Shown here piece by piece: positions 36,554 through 46,495 of a stretch of DNA of 64,000 bases. Each line of letters begins with the position of its first letter. Position 1 is the first letter of the stretch. Where the stretch lies: positions 25,719 through 89,718 of the forward strand of contig NZ_JACIHE010000026.1 of assembly GCF_014198245.1 (NCBI RefSeq), written 5' to 3'. The notes under the pieces were generated by a model, which saw only the letters and a list, made by a program, of their open reading frames with translations, was not told the origin of the DNA and did no database searches. This stretch comes from Bradyrhizobium sp. cir1 (lineage in GTDB: Bacteria > Pseudomonadota > Alphaproteobacteria > Rhizobiales > Xanthobacteraceae). A program made the translations under genes and the position numbers.

Positions 36554-39500
36554 ATGGCGCGCGCACTTCAAATCAACGTTCAAATCGACCAGCTGCCCGA
36601 CTTCGATTCAAAACCCTATGTTGGTGCGCGGCTGAGCGCCTGGATCAGCGTCGGCGATACCGACCAGGCGCAAAACAGCGACTGGCACATGCTCGTTCCC
36701 TGGGAATGGACCACCGCGGATACGACCGGCGCGGGAAGCTGGGATCCCGGCCAGAAGACAAGCTGGGCGGGGTGGTGGGTCGACCCGGCCAACCCGGCAG
36801 GCGCGGTCGAGGCCAAGGTGACGCCGGTCGTCCATCCCGACGCGCGGTATCCGACGACGGCTCCGGCTGAATGGCAACAGCCGCGCGATCAGATGCTCGC
36901 GGAGCTCGCGCGCGACCATCGGCGGCTGGAGGCGCCCGGTGCCTCGCTAGCAGATCAAACCGTATTCGGCTTCGTCGAAAGCCTGTCGTCCTTTCCGGCG
37001 CCGTGGCCGGAGCTGCACAGGGTGTGGACCTGCTTGCAGGTCGACACCGCCCGACCGGGCGACACATATGAGCTCGTCATCGTGCCGCTGTTCGGCGTCG
37101 ACGGACCTTCGGTCGCGCAGGCCACGTACAAGGACCCGGCCAAGCCGCAACCCAAAAACAGCGCCAGCGGCCATCATCTCTGGACATGCGACTACGCAGC
37201 GGTGACCGCACCCGCAATCCCCGGCAGCGCCGTCATCGACCGGCTCGCCGAGGCGCCCGACGTCGGCAAGCGCATCCTGCTGAAGGACAAATTCCTGATC
37301 GGAGGTGCGAGAGGCTGGGCTTCCGTCACCGGCCAGGACTGGATGGTGCAACTCCCGGCGCAGATCGCCGAAATCCTCGATCCCGCGAAGGGATTTGCAC
37401 AGGGGCTCGAACAGGCGCTGATCCAGTGCGCGATCGCAAACGGCACGCCGCCGGCCGATCGCAGCCCGGCGCAAGTCGCGCTGTTGCAGGCGGTGCCGGA
37501 TACCCACGCGAAGCGCTCGGCGCTTCGGCTTCTGCTTGCGGCGACGTATTGGCGCGTGCTGGCGCCGGCGGCGACCGGCACCCGCGCGGCGACCCCGCTT
37601 CCGCTCGCGTTCGCGCGCGCTCACCCAAGCCGCGACAACCAGAACTTTCTGGCGGGCCTCACCGCCCGCGAAGCCGCGCGCGACCCGACCTCGCTCGACG
37701 CGACGCTTCCGGGCTTCATGACGCTGGAGAAACTGCAGGTCTGGACCGACGAGCGCCTGCAAGGCCTGGTCGGCAGTGAGAAAGAGACGCCGGCGGAGAC
37801 GAACGATCCGATTGTCGATACGCCGGCCGGCTTGACGGCGTTCCTGCTCAGCCATTGGCAGAATTCGGCGGCAGCGGCCAAGACACTGACGGCGACGGCG
37901 ACACCGCTGATGCGCTTCACCGCGACGCGATGGAGCGGTGGCCACGTCGTGGCGGATCCCGACGGAGCGTTCGGACTGTTCGACCTGAGCGCCCTCACCG
38001 CGCCCGACAGCCGCGGCGCCGGCATCAGCTTCGCCTTGACCACCACACAGGCCAATGCGGTGATCGTCGCGGAGCTGTTCTTTGACGGCTATGCCAAGGC
38101 GATCGCGACGATCCAGACCGATCCGATCGCCACGATCGGCAGCCACACCCTGACCTTGACCGTGGCGCCGGCGCCGATCGCCTCGGTGGTCGCCTTGCCG
38201 CCACCGGGTGGCGGGCCACCTCCTCCGCCGCCGCCCCCACCGCAGCCCAGCTTCCAGATCTCGATCGATGGCGGTACGGCAAAAGCCCAGAGCTTCGATT
38301 TCGACAGGGTATCGCTCCCCAATCGGCGGGCCTCGATCACGCTGCAACTGCCTGCCGGCGCAGCGCAAGCCACGATCGCTCCGCAATCCGTGTCGCAGGA
38401 CGTCGTCAACGCCCTGTTGGCGGCGATGCCCGAGGCCGCGCTGCGCACCAATGCAACCCTGCTGCATGCCGCCCCCTTCATTCCGTCGATCGTGGCCGGC
38501 GACAAGCACGACGGAACCCCCGCGGGCACGGCGGCGTCGTCCCCTGCCGAGAAGATCGCAATCGCCCTTGCCAACTGGGCGGAGTACCGCCTCGGAGCCG
38601 AATGCGACGAAGCCATCCGAATCGTGGAGGCGCTCGCGGCAGCAGCTTCGTCACCGATCGCCCCAATCGGGTCGAGCGACGTCACGGTCGTCGAACCCCT
38701 GTTCAAACAGGCCAGGGACATCGCGATCGAGAACGCGAAAGGGAAGGCCGTCAATCTTTTTGCCGCGCTCGCGTCAGACGCCGCCAGCTATGCACTGAGC
38801 GCCAAGGCACAGCCGGTCGTGTTTCCGATCGACCAGCCGCAGCCGATCGCGGGCACCGAAGACATCTGGTCGATGTTCGCCGGCACCGGCGTGCTCGTCG
38901 GCACGTCCGGCAATCCCGGTGATCACTGGCCCGCGAGCGATATCTGGTACAGCCTCAATCTGGCGTCGATGTATGCGCCGCCCGTCGACGCCGCGACCAA
39001 CGTCCGCAAGCCGCTGAAAGGCCTTGATGCGGTCCGGAAAGAGCCGTTCGATCCGGTCCCTCTGCAAATCGGCGAGATCGGCGGGGTTCGCGCGGCCAAT
39101 CTCTCCTACGAGAACCGCTCGCTGGTCGGCGAGATGCCGCACGATCCCGTGCACACCGCGCCGAAATCGGCGCGCGCCGTCCCCCGGCGCATCGAGGCCT
39201 ACGGATTCCCTGAAGGTGCGAGCGGGAAATTGCCCGCGCTCTGCTTCGGCAAGCGATATTTCTTCCTGCCTTATCTGATCGGCCATGGCGGCGCGCTGGC
39301 GCCGTATCTGCGCGATCCCGCACACCCGATGGTCGCGACGAAAATGCGCCCGAAGAATCCGGTCACGGGCCCCGGCGGAACGTCCGTTCCCGGCTCACGC
39401 CTCACCCTCACCAGCGACGATCTCGATCACTATCTGGTCGGACTGACCGACAATGCGACCGGACAGCCCGTTACGTTCGAAGATCTCGTTCGCCACACCG

Positions 39501-42500
39501 ACTATCAGCGCACCACGCCGGTCGGTACGCCGCGCATCTCCGGCGAAAAGGAACTGCCCGGCGTTCCCGAGGGGGTCGAGGCGCTCGCATCCGAGATACC
39601 GATGCAGCCGGTCGCGATCACGCTGGCCGCAGGCGAAACCGCCTTCTTCTATCGCAACCAGGAGCGCACCGACGGCGTTCTCGACTTCACCTCGGTCGAC
39701 CCCGTCCAGCGGGTCATCCAGATCGATCTGGCCGGCCTGCCGAAAGGCGACAACCAGTCGTCGAAGCCGAAGAAGCTCCAGGTCGACATCACGGCCCGCG
39801 ACGGCAAGCGGCTCGATCCGATCACGATCAATGAAAGCGATTGGAACGACGCCAGTCTCGGCGTGCGCATCATCGCCGGACGATACGGCATCGAGATCTT
39901 CTCCCAGGCCCAGCCGGCGGATGTCTTTGTCGAGCGGCCGCCGCGATTTGGATCGGCGCGAACCGTCAATGCAACACCGGTCGACTTCTCGAGCTGGCAG
40001 GCCTTTTCGGTCGCCGTCACCAACGTGTCGACCAGCGACGCGACGTTCATCCCACCCGTCGTGTCGCTCGGCACCGGGCAGGAAAGCGACCATCACCTGT
40101 CCGACCCGCGTCAGATCCCGTTGCCGGAGATGGGGCAGCAGAAGCGCGTCATCACCGTGCTCGACGGCATCACGCCATCTCCAACAGTCCTCGGCAGCGT
40201 GACGATCAGGGTTCGACGGCCCGCCGTCGAGTTCAGCACCTTCGAGCGCTGGATCAACTGGGACCTGGGCGATCAGGAGATTCAGCAAACGCTCGATCTG
40301 GCCCACAAGATGCTGGTGCTCGACACGCCCGCGCACAAGGACGATTTGACGATCGACGATCCCGCCGTGGAACGCGTGGTGGTGGAGCTGGTCGAGCTGT
40401 TTCCGAATCCGCAATGGCGCGACCGCGCGCCGCTGGCCACGAGCTGGTCGGCAAAATCGGCGCTCATCAGGGGTTTTGGCAAGAGCCGGGGCCCCGACCC
40501 GAAATTGACGGTCCGTGTCGCAGGGTCGGCGGCCCTGTCCAAGAACGCGGACGGGGCGGCCAGGGAGATCACCTTTGCAGCCGGCGGCGTCTACGAGATC
40601 AGATTCTACGGCGCAGTGCCTGAGGACAAGCAGGGCTTCGCCGCGTCGTTGCCCGCGACGATCGCCCGCTTCGGCAAAGGCGCGTGGCAGGGTCTGCGCA
40701 AGGTTATGATATCGGGCAAGGCATACCGGCTTGGCAGCCCGCTGGTTCGCACCTTCGAAGTCGCGACCGACGTCCTGCCGGATCTGTACAATGTCAATCC
40801 GATGTCGATCAATCGCCTGAAGGCGCTCAGCGGATCCGGCGACCGGGCACAGATCGGCCTCGACCATGATTTCGTTCTGAACGCCTATCCGAAGGTTCGA
40901 TATGTGAACCGGCTCTCGCTGCTCAGCCAGCGATGGGGATGGCGCGGCCGTCCGCTCGGCACGATGCCCGCGCCGCAATCGTTCGGCACCGGTACTGTCC
41001 CCACGCCCAGGCCCGTGCCCGGCTTCGACCCGGCCGTCGCGGATCAGGGACGCCGGCTCACCGATGGCGCCGTCAAGGATTTCGAGAACATCGCCTTCAC
41101 CGGCCGCCGCGACAACGACATCGGACTGGTCGAGGAGATGAAGCTCCAGCTAGCGCACGTGCTGCCGCCGGTGAACAGCGGTGGAAGCATCCTGCCCGGG
41201 AACGCCGATACCCGCCCGCCGGTGTTCGTCAAGGAGCTGCTCTACCGCGGTGGCGCGAACTGGTGGCGTTTCGCCCTCCAGGCAACCAGCCGCTACGCGG
41301 CGATGAAGCCCGGGCAGGCGCTCGTCAGCTACAGTCACGTCGATCCCGAACGCAAGCGGGCGGTCAGTTGGCACAGCCTGGTCGTGCGCGACCGCGACAC
41401 CGGCCGCAAGCTCAAGCGGCCCGGCCTGATGCTGGTGCTGCCGCTGACCGAAACGGTGATGTCGGATGTCGCAGTGCCGCCCTTGCTCGCGATTTTCTCC
41501 GAGCCGATGTTTGCCGATTTCCACATCGGTGACGGGCTCGAGGCCGTGCTGGACTATGCACGGCATCCGCTGCCGGACGCACCGATCGTGTGGACCGGCG
41601 TCGAGCAGGACGCGCAAAGGCTCGCCGCCGACATCGCGCAGGCCTATGCCGATTTCGCTTCGATGCCGAAGGATTCCACGGCGCGCCAGAAATTCCGTCT
41701 GGCGGTCGCGACCTTCAACGCGTTCGCGCGCACACAGGGCGTGACGCTCGCGGGAGCCGGTCTCGCCAAGGCACAGGACGAGGTCAGCCGCGCAGCAGCG
41801 GCAGTTGGCGTCTTCCCGCAGCCGGTGCCGCCGGCGCAGCAGGCCGACTACCAGATCGCAAAGGACGCGCTCGATCTCGCGGTCAAGAGGAGCGGCAACG
41901 CCGACAAGGCGCTGACGAAGGCAAAAGTCGATGCCGCGACGGCAGAGCAGCAGCTGCAATCGGTGCGGGCAGGCGGCAACGATATTCTGCCGAACCTGCA
42001 ATCCGAGATGCAGCGGTTCTGGCCCCAGATCGGCCGGGATCCGATTCTCACCGGCAACGCGCATTCGGGGCGCCCGATTCCGCTCCGGCTCGACGGCCCG
42101 ATCGGCTACACGTTTGACCTCGAGACCGAAGCCCCGCATTTCGGCCGCTCCGGCTTCCTGACGACGCCGATCTCCGGGCAGAGCGACATCGTCGCCGATC
42201 CGAACATCACCGGGCTTGCCAACATCAAGATCCAGCCATGGACGATGGCGCGGCTGCGCTTCCGCCGCGTCGAGGCAACGGAGCTGTCACTGAGCAATCC
42301 CGTTCCGGTCAGCAATGGCGGCACGGCAACCAGACTGCTCCTGAGCTCGGAGGCGATCGACCTCGCCAAGGCCGAGACCGCACCTGTCCCGGCGGAATAT
42401 CATGAAGGCCTCGTGATCGATTTTCCCGAGCTCGACGAGAGCGGGGCCGGCGCGACCATCAGCGTCCTGAAAGGCACCGTGAAGTCCGACCCGGCGCCGC

Positions 42501-43501
42501 TGTGGTCGCAGCGCTTCATCCACGTCGCCGCCACCGTCAAGCGCGACGCCCTGTCGATTTTCCTCAACAGCGACCTCGGTCCGGCCGGGACTTACGATGT
42601 CGGGTTGAAGCCGACCAGCCGCATCTGGCTCCGCCTGGTGCTGTCGCAGCGCGAGAAGCCCGAACGCAGCGAGAAGCCATACGAGCCGGTGCTCGACGTC
42701 TCGGTCCGGCTCTTGATCGACGACGGCGACGGCGACGGGCTGGCGCGCTCGCAGGCCGGCGCATGGGTGACCATCGCCTGTCTGCCACTGCTGGCCGGCG
42801 GCAAGGTTTTCAGGCCTTCGGATCCGGTCTACGTCAATGTGACGGAAGTCGCCAAGCCGCTCCCCGCGACTCCGGCAGACGTCGCAAAGGCGACCGGTGT
42901 CCGGCTCACGCCGTTCACGGCGCCGGTTTGGTGTCAGTTCACCCAGGACGTGTCCACCTTCGAGGCGAAGACGGTCGCCGACCCTGCGACGCCGCAGATG
43001 TGCCCGGTCACGAAACTCAGGGCCACGCTGGACGCGAAGAACGTTCCGCAGCTCGGCTTCGCGGCTGACGACGCAGCCCAGCCACAACCGCTTCAGTCCG
43101 TCGCCTGGCTGGCGACAGACCAGACGTCGCAGATCCGGTGCACCGTCGCGGCTGTCGTGACCGAGTTCATCAGTGACGCCTTCGATCGCGTCCGCGAAAG
43201 GCCGCTGGCGGTCTATCGCATCGAGGACGGCGTATCCGGCCCCGTCACCATGAAATTGATCTGGCCGGCAAGCGCCACGACCGCAAGCGACATCGCCGCC
43301 GTCAAGCTGCGCGGGGCGCGCGTACGGTTGATGTCGCTCATGCATCTGCAACTCGACCCGACGCAGCCGGCAAATCCGCCGGCCTCGCTGATCGACTATT
43401 TCAGCGAGCCTTTCGACAGCGACATCAACATGGACGCCCCGGATGCGCCGGGACGCATCCTGGGCATCTCGAAGCCGATCGAGGTCTCGCTGAAGAAGTA
43501 A
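36554..43501 (+). CDS. Giant protein 2 (about 2315 aa), unknown function
   Basis: This protein of about 2315 residues has no signal peptide and no recognised enzyme domain. It is mixed alpha/beta, with a polyproline spacer (PPPGGGPPPPPPPPPQP) at about residues 550-566 and a short helical coiled segment around 1770-1830. A shorter in-frame start at 36551 (GTG) is possible. It follows giant protein 1 by 37 bases with no room for an independent promoter of normal size, so the two are probably cotranscribed and may form one complex. Its regular G+C-rich codon use resembles that of giant 1 and differs from the patatin operon. Confidence 0.8.
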   Translation: MARALQINVQIDQLPDFDSKPYVGARLSAWISVGDTDQAQNSDWHMLVPWEWTTADTTGAGSWDPGQKTSWAGWWVDPANPAGAVEAKVTPVVHPDARYPTTAPAEWQQPRDQMLAELARDHRRLEAPGASLADQTVFGFVESLSSFPAPWPELHRVWTCLQVDTARPGDTYELVIVPLFGVDGPSVAQATYKDPAKPQPKNSASGHHLWTCDYAAVTAPAIPGSAVIDRLAEAPDVGKRILLKDKFLIGGARGWASVTGQDWMVQLPAQIAEILDPAKGFAQGLEQALIQCAIANGTPPADRSPAQVALLQAVPDTHAKRSALRLLLAATYWRVLAPAATGTRAATPLPLAFARAHPSRDNQNFLAGLTAREAARDPTSLDATLPGFMTLEKLQVWTDERLQGLVGSEKETPAETNDPIVDTPAGLTAFLLSHWQNSAAAAKTLTATATPLMRFTATRWSGGHVVADPDGAFGLFDLSALTAPDSRGAGISFALTTTQANAVIVAELFFDGYAKAIATIQTDPIATIGSHTLTLTVAPAPIASVVALPPPGGGPPPPPPPPPQPSFQISIDGGTAKAQSFDFDRVSLPNRRASITLQLPAGAAQATIAPQSVSQDVVNALLAAMPEAALRTNATLLHAAPFIPSIVAGDKHDGTPAGTAASSPAEKIAIALANWAEYRLGAECDEAIRIVEALAAAASSPIAPIGSSDVTVVEPLFKQARDIAIENAKGKAVNLFAALASDAASYALSAKAQPVVFPIDQPQPIAGTEDIWSMFAGTGVLVGTSGNPGDHWPASDIWYSLNLASMYAPPVDAATNVRKPLKGLDAVRKEPFDPVPLQIGEIGGVRAANLSYENRSLVGEMPHDPVHTAPKSARAVPRRIEAYGFPEGASGKLPALCFGKRYFFLPYLIGHGGALAPYLRDPAHPMVATKMRPKNPVTGPGGTSVPGSRLTLTSDDLDHYLVGLTDNATGQPVTFEDLVRHTDYQRTTPVGTPRISGEKELPGVPEGVEALASEIPMQPVAITLAAGETAFFYRNQERTDGVLDFTSVDPVQRVIQIDLAGLPKGDNQSSKPKKLQVDITARDGKRLDPITINESDWNDASLGVRIIAGRYGIEIFSQAQPADVFVERPPRFGSARTVNATPVDFSSWQAFSVAVTNVSTSDATFIPPVVSLGTGQESDHHLSDPRQIPLPEMGQQKRVITVLDGITPSPTVLGSVTIRVRRPAVEFSTFERWINWDLGDQEIQQTLDLAHKMLVLDTPAHKDDLTIDDPAVERVVVELVELFPNPQWRDRAPLATSWSAKSALIRGFGKSRGPDPKLTVRVAGSAALSKNADGAAREITFAAGGVYEIRFYGAVPEDKQGFAASLPATIARFGKGAWQGLRKVMISGKAYRLGSPLVRTFEVATDVLPDLYNVNPMSINRLKALSGSGDRAQIGLDHDFVLNAYPKVRYVNRLSLLSQRWGWRGRPLGTMPAPQSFGTGTVPTPRPVPGFDPAVADQGRRLTDGAVKDFENIAFTGRRDNDIGLVEEMKLQLAHVLPPVNSGGSILPGNADTRPPVFVKELLYRGGANWWRFALQATSRYAAMKPGQALVSYSHVDPERKRAVSWHSLVVRDRDTGRKLKRPGLMLVLPLTETVMSDVAVPPLLAIFSEPMFADFHIGDGLEAVLDYARHPLPDAPIVWTGVEQDAQRLAADIAQAYADFASMPKDSTARQKFRLAVATFNAFARTQGVTLAGAGLAKAQDEVSRAAAAVGVFPQPVPPAQQADYQIAKDALDLAVKRSGNADKALTKAKVDAATAEQQLQSVRAGGNDILPNLQSEMQRFWPQIGRDPILTGNAHSGRPIPLRLDGPIGYTFDLETEAPHFGRSGFLTTPISGQSDIVADPNITGLANIKIQPWTMARLRFRRVEATELSLSNPVPVSNGGTATRLLLSSEAIDLAKAETAPVPAEYHEGLVIDFPELDESGAGATISVLKGTVKSDPAPLWSQRFIHVAATVKRDALSIFLNSDLGPAGTYDVGLKPTSRIWLRLVLSQREKPERSEKPYEPVLDVSVRLLIDDGDGDGLARSQAGAWVTIACLPLLAGGKVFRPSDPVYVNVTEVAKPLPATPADVAKATGVRLTPFTAPVWCQFTQDVSTFEAKTVADPATPQMCPVTKLRATLDAKNVPQLGFAADDAAQPQPLQSVAWLATDQTSQIRCTVAAVVTEFISDAFDRVRERPLAVYRIEDGVSGPVTMKLIWPASATTASDIAAVKLRGARVRLMSLMHLQLDPTQPANPPASLIDYFSEPFDSDINMDAPDAPGRILGISKPIEVSLKK

Positions 43502-43563
43502 TGGCTGCCGCGCGGCTGGCGATCGAGCCGCGCCCTGACAAACCAACAACAGAGGAGGGAAGC

Positions 43564-43833
43564 ATGACGACCGTGACGCTGCACAATGACGACCAGGGCG
43601 ACCTCTACGTGATGGCGTGGGATTTCAACATGACCGACGGGCAAGGAGATCCGACGCTGGTTCAGGACCGGACTCGCCTCAACCGCGACCAGCGCCTTGA
43701 CGTTCAGGTTCAGGCAGACGGCAACGGCAACATTCACATCAAGTGGTGGGCGCAGCTTACCGACAATGCGGACAAGACCGCCGAGCATGAGAGCACGGAT
43801 ACCTGGACGAACGTCACCACGTTTTTCGGCTGA
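43564..43833 (+). CDS. Small beta-rich protein (89 aa) in giant-gene cluster
   Basis: The 89-residue soluble protein has an ideal GGAGGGA ribosome binding site and alternating polar/hydrophobic residues that suggest a small beta sandwich (TTVTLHNDDQGDLYVMAWDF, INIHIKWWAQ-type strands). No signal peptide or Cys. It lies 62 bases after giant protein 2 in the same direction and is probably part of the same transcript. Role unknown; a small accessory or chaperone of the giant proteins is possible. Confidence 0.75.
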   Translation: MTTVTLHNDDQGDLYVMAWDFNMTDGQGDPTLVQDRTRLNRDQRLDVQVQADGNGNIHIKWWAQLTDNADKTAEHESTDTWTNVTTFFG

Positions 43834-43972
43834 AGGACACTGCGCGTGCATCCGACGGAGAGAGGAGCCGCTCCGGAATATCGACGAGCCGCAGAACGGA
43901 TAGCGGGCCTGAGCTCGCTATCCACCCCGGCTCCCGCTATCGAAGTGCGTTGCCGTGAAGAGGGGGTATGAA

Positions 43973-45676
43973 ATGATCAACGCCGACCAGATTTCGAACT
44001 GCGCGCGCATTCTACTGGCGACAACGGGGAGCTGGACGCCAAGCGACGGCAACACGTCCACCCTGACAGACGCAAGGGGAATGCTTGCCCCGCTGATCTA
44101 TGCGAGTGGCGGGACGGGTTTTCCTGCCCCCGCCACCGACGATGCGATCAAGCAGCCCGAGATGCAGGACGCCTGGAAATCCTGCGTCGCTGCGGCGCGC
44201 GCGGCGGTCGACGAGGGCGGCAACCCGCACAATCCGTTCGGCCCCTATGTGGTGTTCTGGGCCGCTGATCCCGCCAACCCCGCCAAGCTCGGCGACGGCC
44301 TCGGCCTGAATTGGCCGACGCAGCCGGATTCTCACATTGCCCGTGTTTCCGGTCCGATCCTCGACAAGGACGATCCGAAACCGAAGCGGCTTTTTTTCTT
44401 CGACACGATCAACGAGGCCGCGGCGCTCGAAGCGGACGCGGATGCACGTCCGGGATTTTGGCCTCGCGCGGCGACCAAGCCCGCGGACGCAGGACCAGCG
44501 GCCGTCCAGCAAGCTGCCGTTGCGGAGGAGAGCATTCCCAAGCGTCTCGGTCTTGCGACTGTGCTGTTCGTTCTCTGGATCATCAGTGGAGGCGTGTTGG
44601 CGCTCTGGCTGTGGGAGACCGGCGGCGCGATGCGAAGTGCGGCGCTGGATTTCCGGCAGACCGGAGGGGACGCATGCACAAAGATCCCCGCGGGTCAGAA
44701 AGAGATACCGTGGACCAACGCATGCGAAACCGCGTGGCAGGATGTGTGGAAAAAACTCTATCCGGACCCAGCGACTGCAAAAGCAGCAGCGCCGGCGCCG
44801 CCCCCTGCTCCAACTCAATCTGCAAACACTCAGACGAAAGCTCGGGAAATACTCTATTCCTTCCGACACACGGTCGGCGGCCTGCTCTGGGGCGCGGATG
44901 GCCATATGTCGCTCTTCACGCCCTTCATTCTGACCATGGCCTCGTTTGTGCTCCTGCTGCTGGCGGTGGGACTGGCGAAGAAGGGACTCTGGTTCGGGGT
45001 CCTGATTGACGATCGGAACCGGATCAGCATGGCACGAACGCAACAAGTGGCCTGGACTGCGCTGCTGATTGGCGCAATGGCGATCATGGGGTGGTTCAAC
45101 TCGACAGGCATTTCCCTGATCGATCAGTCGGCGCTGCACACCCTGGACCTTTTTCCATACATGGTGCCCGCGCTATGGGCCGCCCTGGGGATCAACCTCG
45201 TTGCAACACCGTATCTGAGTGACGTGATCCTCAGCAGCAAGGAGACGAAAAAAAAGGATGCGGCAGCGGCCGACTCGCAGCCCAATCCGCCGGCGACGCC
45301 CACACTTGCAGTCAGGAACATAGTCACGCCGGCATCCATTGCCACCAAGAGAAGCGCAAAAGAAGCGGGCTGGACCGACCTGATCACGGGCGAAACCGAA
45401 GGGACCGATCAGGCAATCGATATCAGCCGGGTTCAGCATCTGGTCATCAGCGGAGCGCTGCTGACCACCTATCTGATGGCGCTCGCAGACGCGCTTGGAA
45501 ATGTCGGCGGTCCGTCCATCATGTCTGCGATCGCCGCCAACAAATCGATCTTCACGGAGATGCCGGGCGTCGGCCAAGGCACATTTCTCGGATTACTCGG
45601 CATCAGCCATGCCGGCTATCTCATATTCAAAGCGAACTCTCCGGAGGGCAAGCCTTCAGACACAACACCGAAATAG
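43973..45676 (+). CDS. Six-helix membrane protein in giant-gene cluster
   Basis: The 567-residue protein has a soluble N-terminal region (about 1-185), one helix at about 190-212, a second soluble Pro/Ala-rich region and about five more helices from 310 onward, including SLFTPFILTMASFVLLLLAVGL, TALLIGAMAIMGWF, MVPALWAALGINLV and GTFLGLLGISHAGYLIF. The stretch DDRNRISMARTQQVAWTALL resembles a motif seen in uncharacterised bacterial membrane proteins. ATG 43973 is preceded by AGAGGGGG. It is the likely membrane component of the cluster; its function is unknown. Confidence 0.78.
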   Translation: MINADQISNCARILLATTGSWTPSDGNTSTLTDARGMLAPLIYASGGTGFPAPATDDAIKQPEMQDAWKSCVAAARAAVDEGGNPHNPFGPYVVFWAADPANPAKLGDGLGLNWPTQPDSHIARVSGPILDKDDPKPKRLFFFDTINEAAALEADADARPGFWPRAATKPADAGPAAVQQAAVAEESIPKRLGLATVLFVLWIISGGVLALWLWETGGAMRSAALDFRQTGGDACTKIPAGQKEIPWTNACETAWQDVWKKLYPDPATAKAAAPAPPPAPTQSANTQTKAREILYSFRHTVGGLLWGADGHMSLFTPFILTMASFVLLLLAVGLAKKGLWFGVLIDDRNRISMARTQQVAWTALLIGAMAIMGWFNSTGISLIDQSALHTLDLFPYMVPALWAALGINLVATPYLSDVILSSKETKKKDAAAADSQPNPPATPTLAVRNIVTPASIATKRSAKEAGWTDLITGETEGTDQAIDISRVQHLVISGALLTTYLMALADALGNVGGPSIMSAIAANKSIFTEMPGVGQGTFLGLLGISHAGYLIFKANSPEGKPSDTTPK

Positions 45677-45734
45677 CCGGAAACGTCGTTCTCACATTCG
45701 AGCTTTTTCATCTAGAAGCACCGGAGCACCCGAA

Positions 45735-46214
45735 ATGGCAATATTCAGCACCCTGTGGAACAACTATCCGATGGAAGAGCAGGATGATCTTTTCAACAAC
45801 GTGCTCGGAGGAGGCTGGCCAGACCTGATCGGCAATCCAGCCTATGAGAACACTTGCACGATCCGGCTCTCGATCACACTGAACCGCTCGGGCTTCAAGG
45901 TCCCGGCTTCCCTTGGGCAGAAGGACGGCGGCTTGAAGGACAAGAACGGCGACAACATAATCATCCGAGTGCCGACTGGCGAAGAGTTGGTCCAGAGCCT
46001 CTTCGGCGATTCCTATTGGGGCGAAAGTCGGCAGCCCGGAACGCCGATCGACATGTCGGATGTGCCATCCGAGACGGGAATTCTGATCTATCGCGTCCAC
46101 GCGACCGATGCCGCGGGCCACATCGACCTTTGGAATCACAACGACTGTCGGAGGGACTGCCACAGCCGGTTTGCGATTTCTTCGTACCAGATTGCTCTTT
46201 GGAAGTTGGCATGA
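45735..46214 (+). CDS. Tae4-like peptidoglycan amidase
   Basis: The 159-residue protein fits the Tae4 (type VI amidase effector 4) family of NlpC/P60-like hydrolases, which cleave peptidoglycan cross-links or stem peptides. The nucleophile is in NTCTIRLSITLNRSGF (Cys about 39) and the catalytic His in DAAGHIDLWN (about His135). There is no signal peptide, as expected for an injected effector. No Tai4-type immunity gene or recognised secretion machinery lies beside it. It closes the rightward giant-gene cluster, 58 bases after the membrane-protein gene, suggesting it is delivered by, or works with, that assembly. An ATGA overlap at 46211 opens a short frame that is not convincing as a gene. 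Confidence 0.8.
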   Translation: MAIFSTLWNNYPMEEQDDLFNNVLGGGWPDLIGNPAYENTCTIRLSITLNRSGFKVPASLGQKDGGLKDKNGDNIIIRVPTGEELVQSLFGDSYWGESRQPGTPIDMSDVPSETGILIYRVHATDAAGHIDLWNHNDCRRDCHSRFAISSYQIALWKLA

Positions 46215-46309
46215 ACCACGACGCGAGATGGAAGATACGCAGGGCTGTGGCACATCTACACACCAGTCCCGCACGAGATTTCGCGCTATATCGGAATCGC
46301 ATCGGCGAG

Positions 46310-46443
46310 ATCGCGGCGTTACGGGAGGGACTCTGCGCCAATTACTTCCCGTACCCTATTTTTGCAGGCTTTCGCGCTGTTCACGACGCCGCTGGTACGA
46401 ATGCAGGTACAATTATTGGTACAGAAGAAAAAAGCAAGTCCTT
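46310..46443. repeat. Flanking repeat, right copy
   Basis: This segment is similar to 21751-21872 in the same orientation, with the landmarks GGAGGGACTCTGCGCCA, TTTGCAGGC-TTTCG and GACGCCGCTGGTAC. GCTTG-rich DNA (46496-46555) and a block resembling the left side (46613-46659) follow. It borders the amidase gene. Confidence 0.6.
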
Positions 46444-46495
46444 CGCATCGCGATCAGCAGACACTGAAAATTTGACGATGCCAGCGGCGCACGAG

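Noticed and set aside
39395..40978. Long minus-strand frame inside giant gene 2
   Set aside because: Antisense shadow with the same biased composition and no recognisable domain.
29065..46214. Complete type VI secretion or contractile injection system
   Set aside because: No Hcp, VgrG, sheath, baseplate or ClpV-type gene is recognisable; only an amidase of a type VI-associated family is present.
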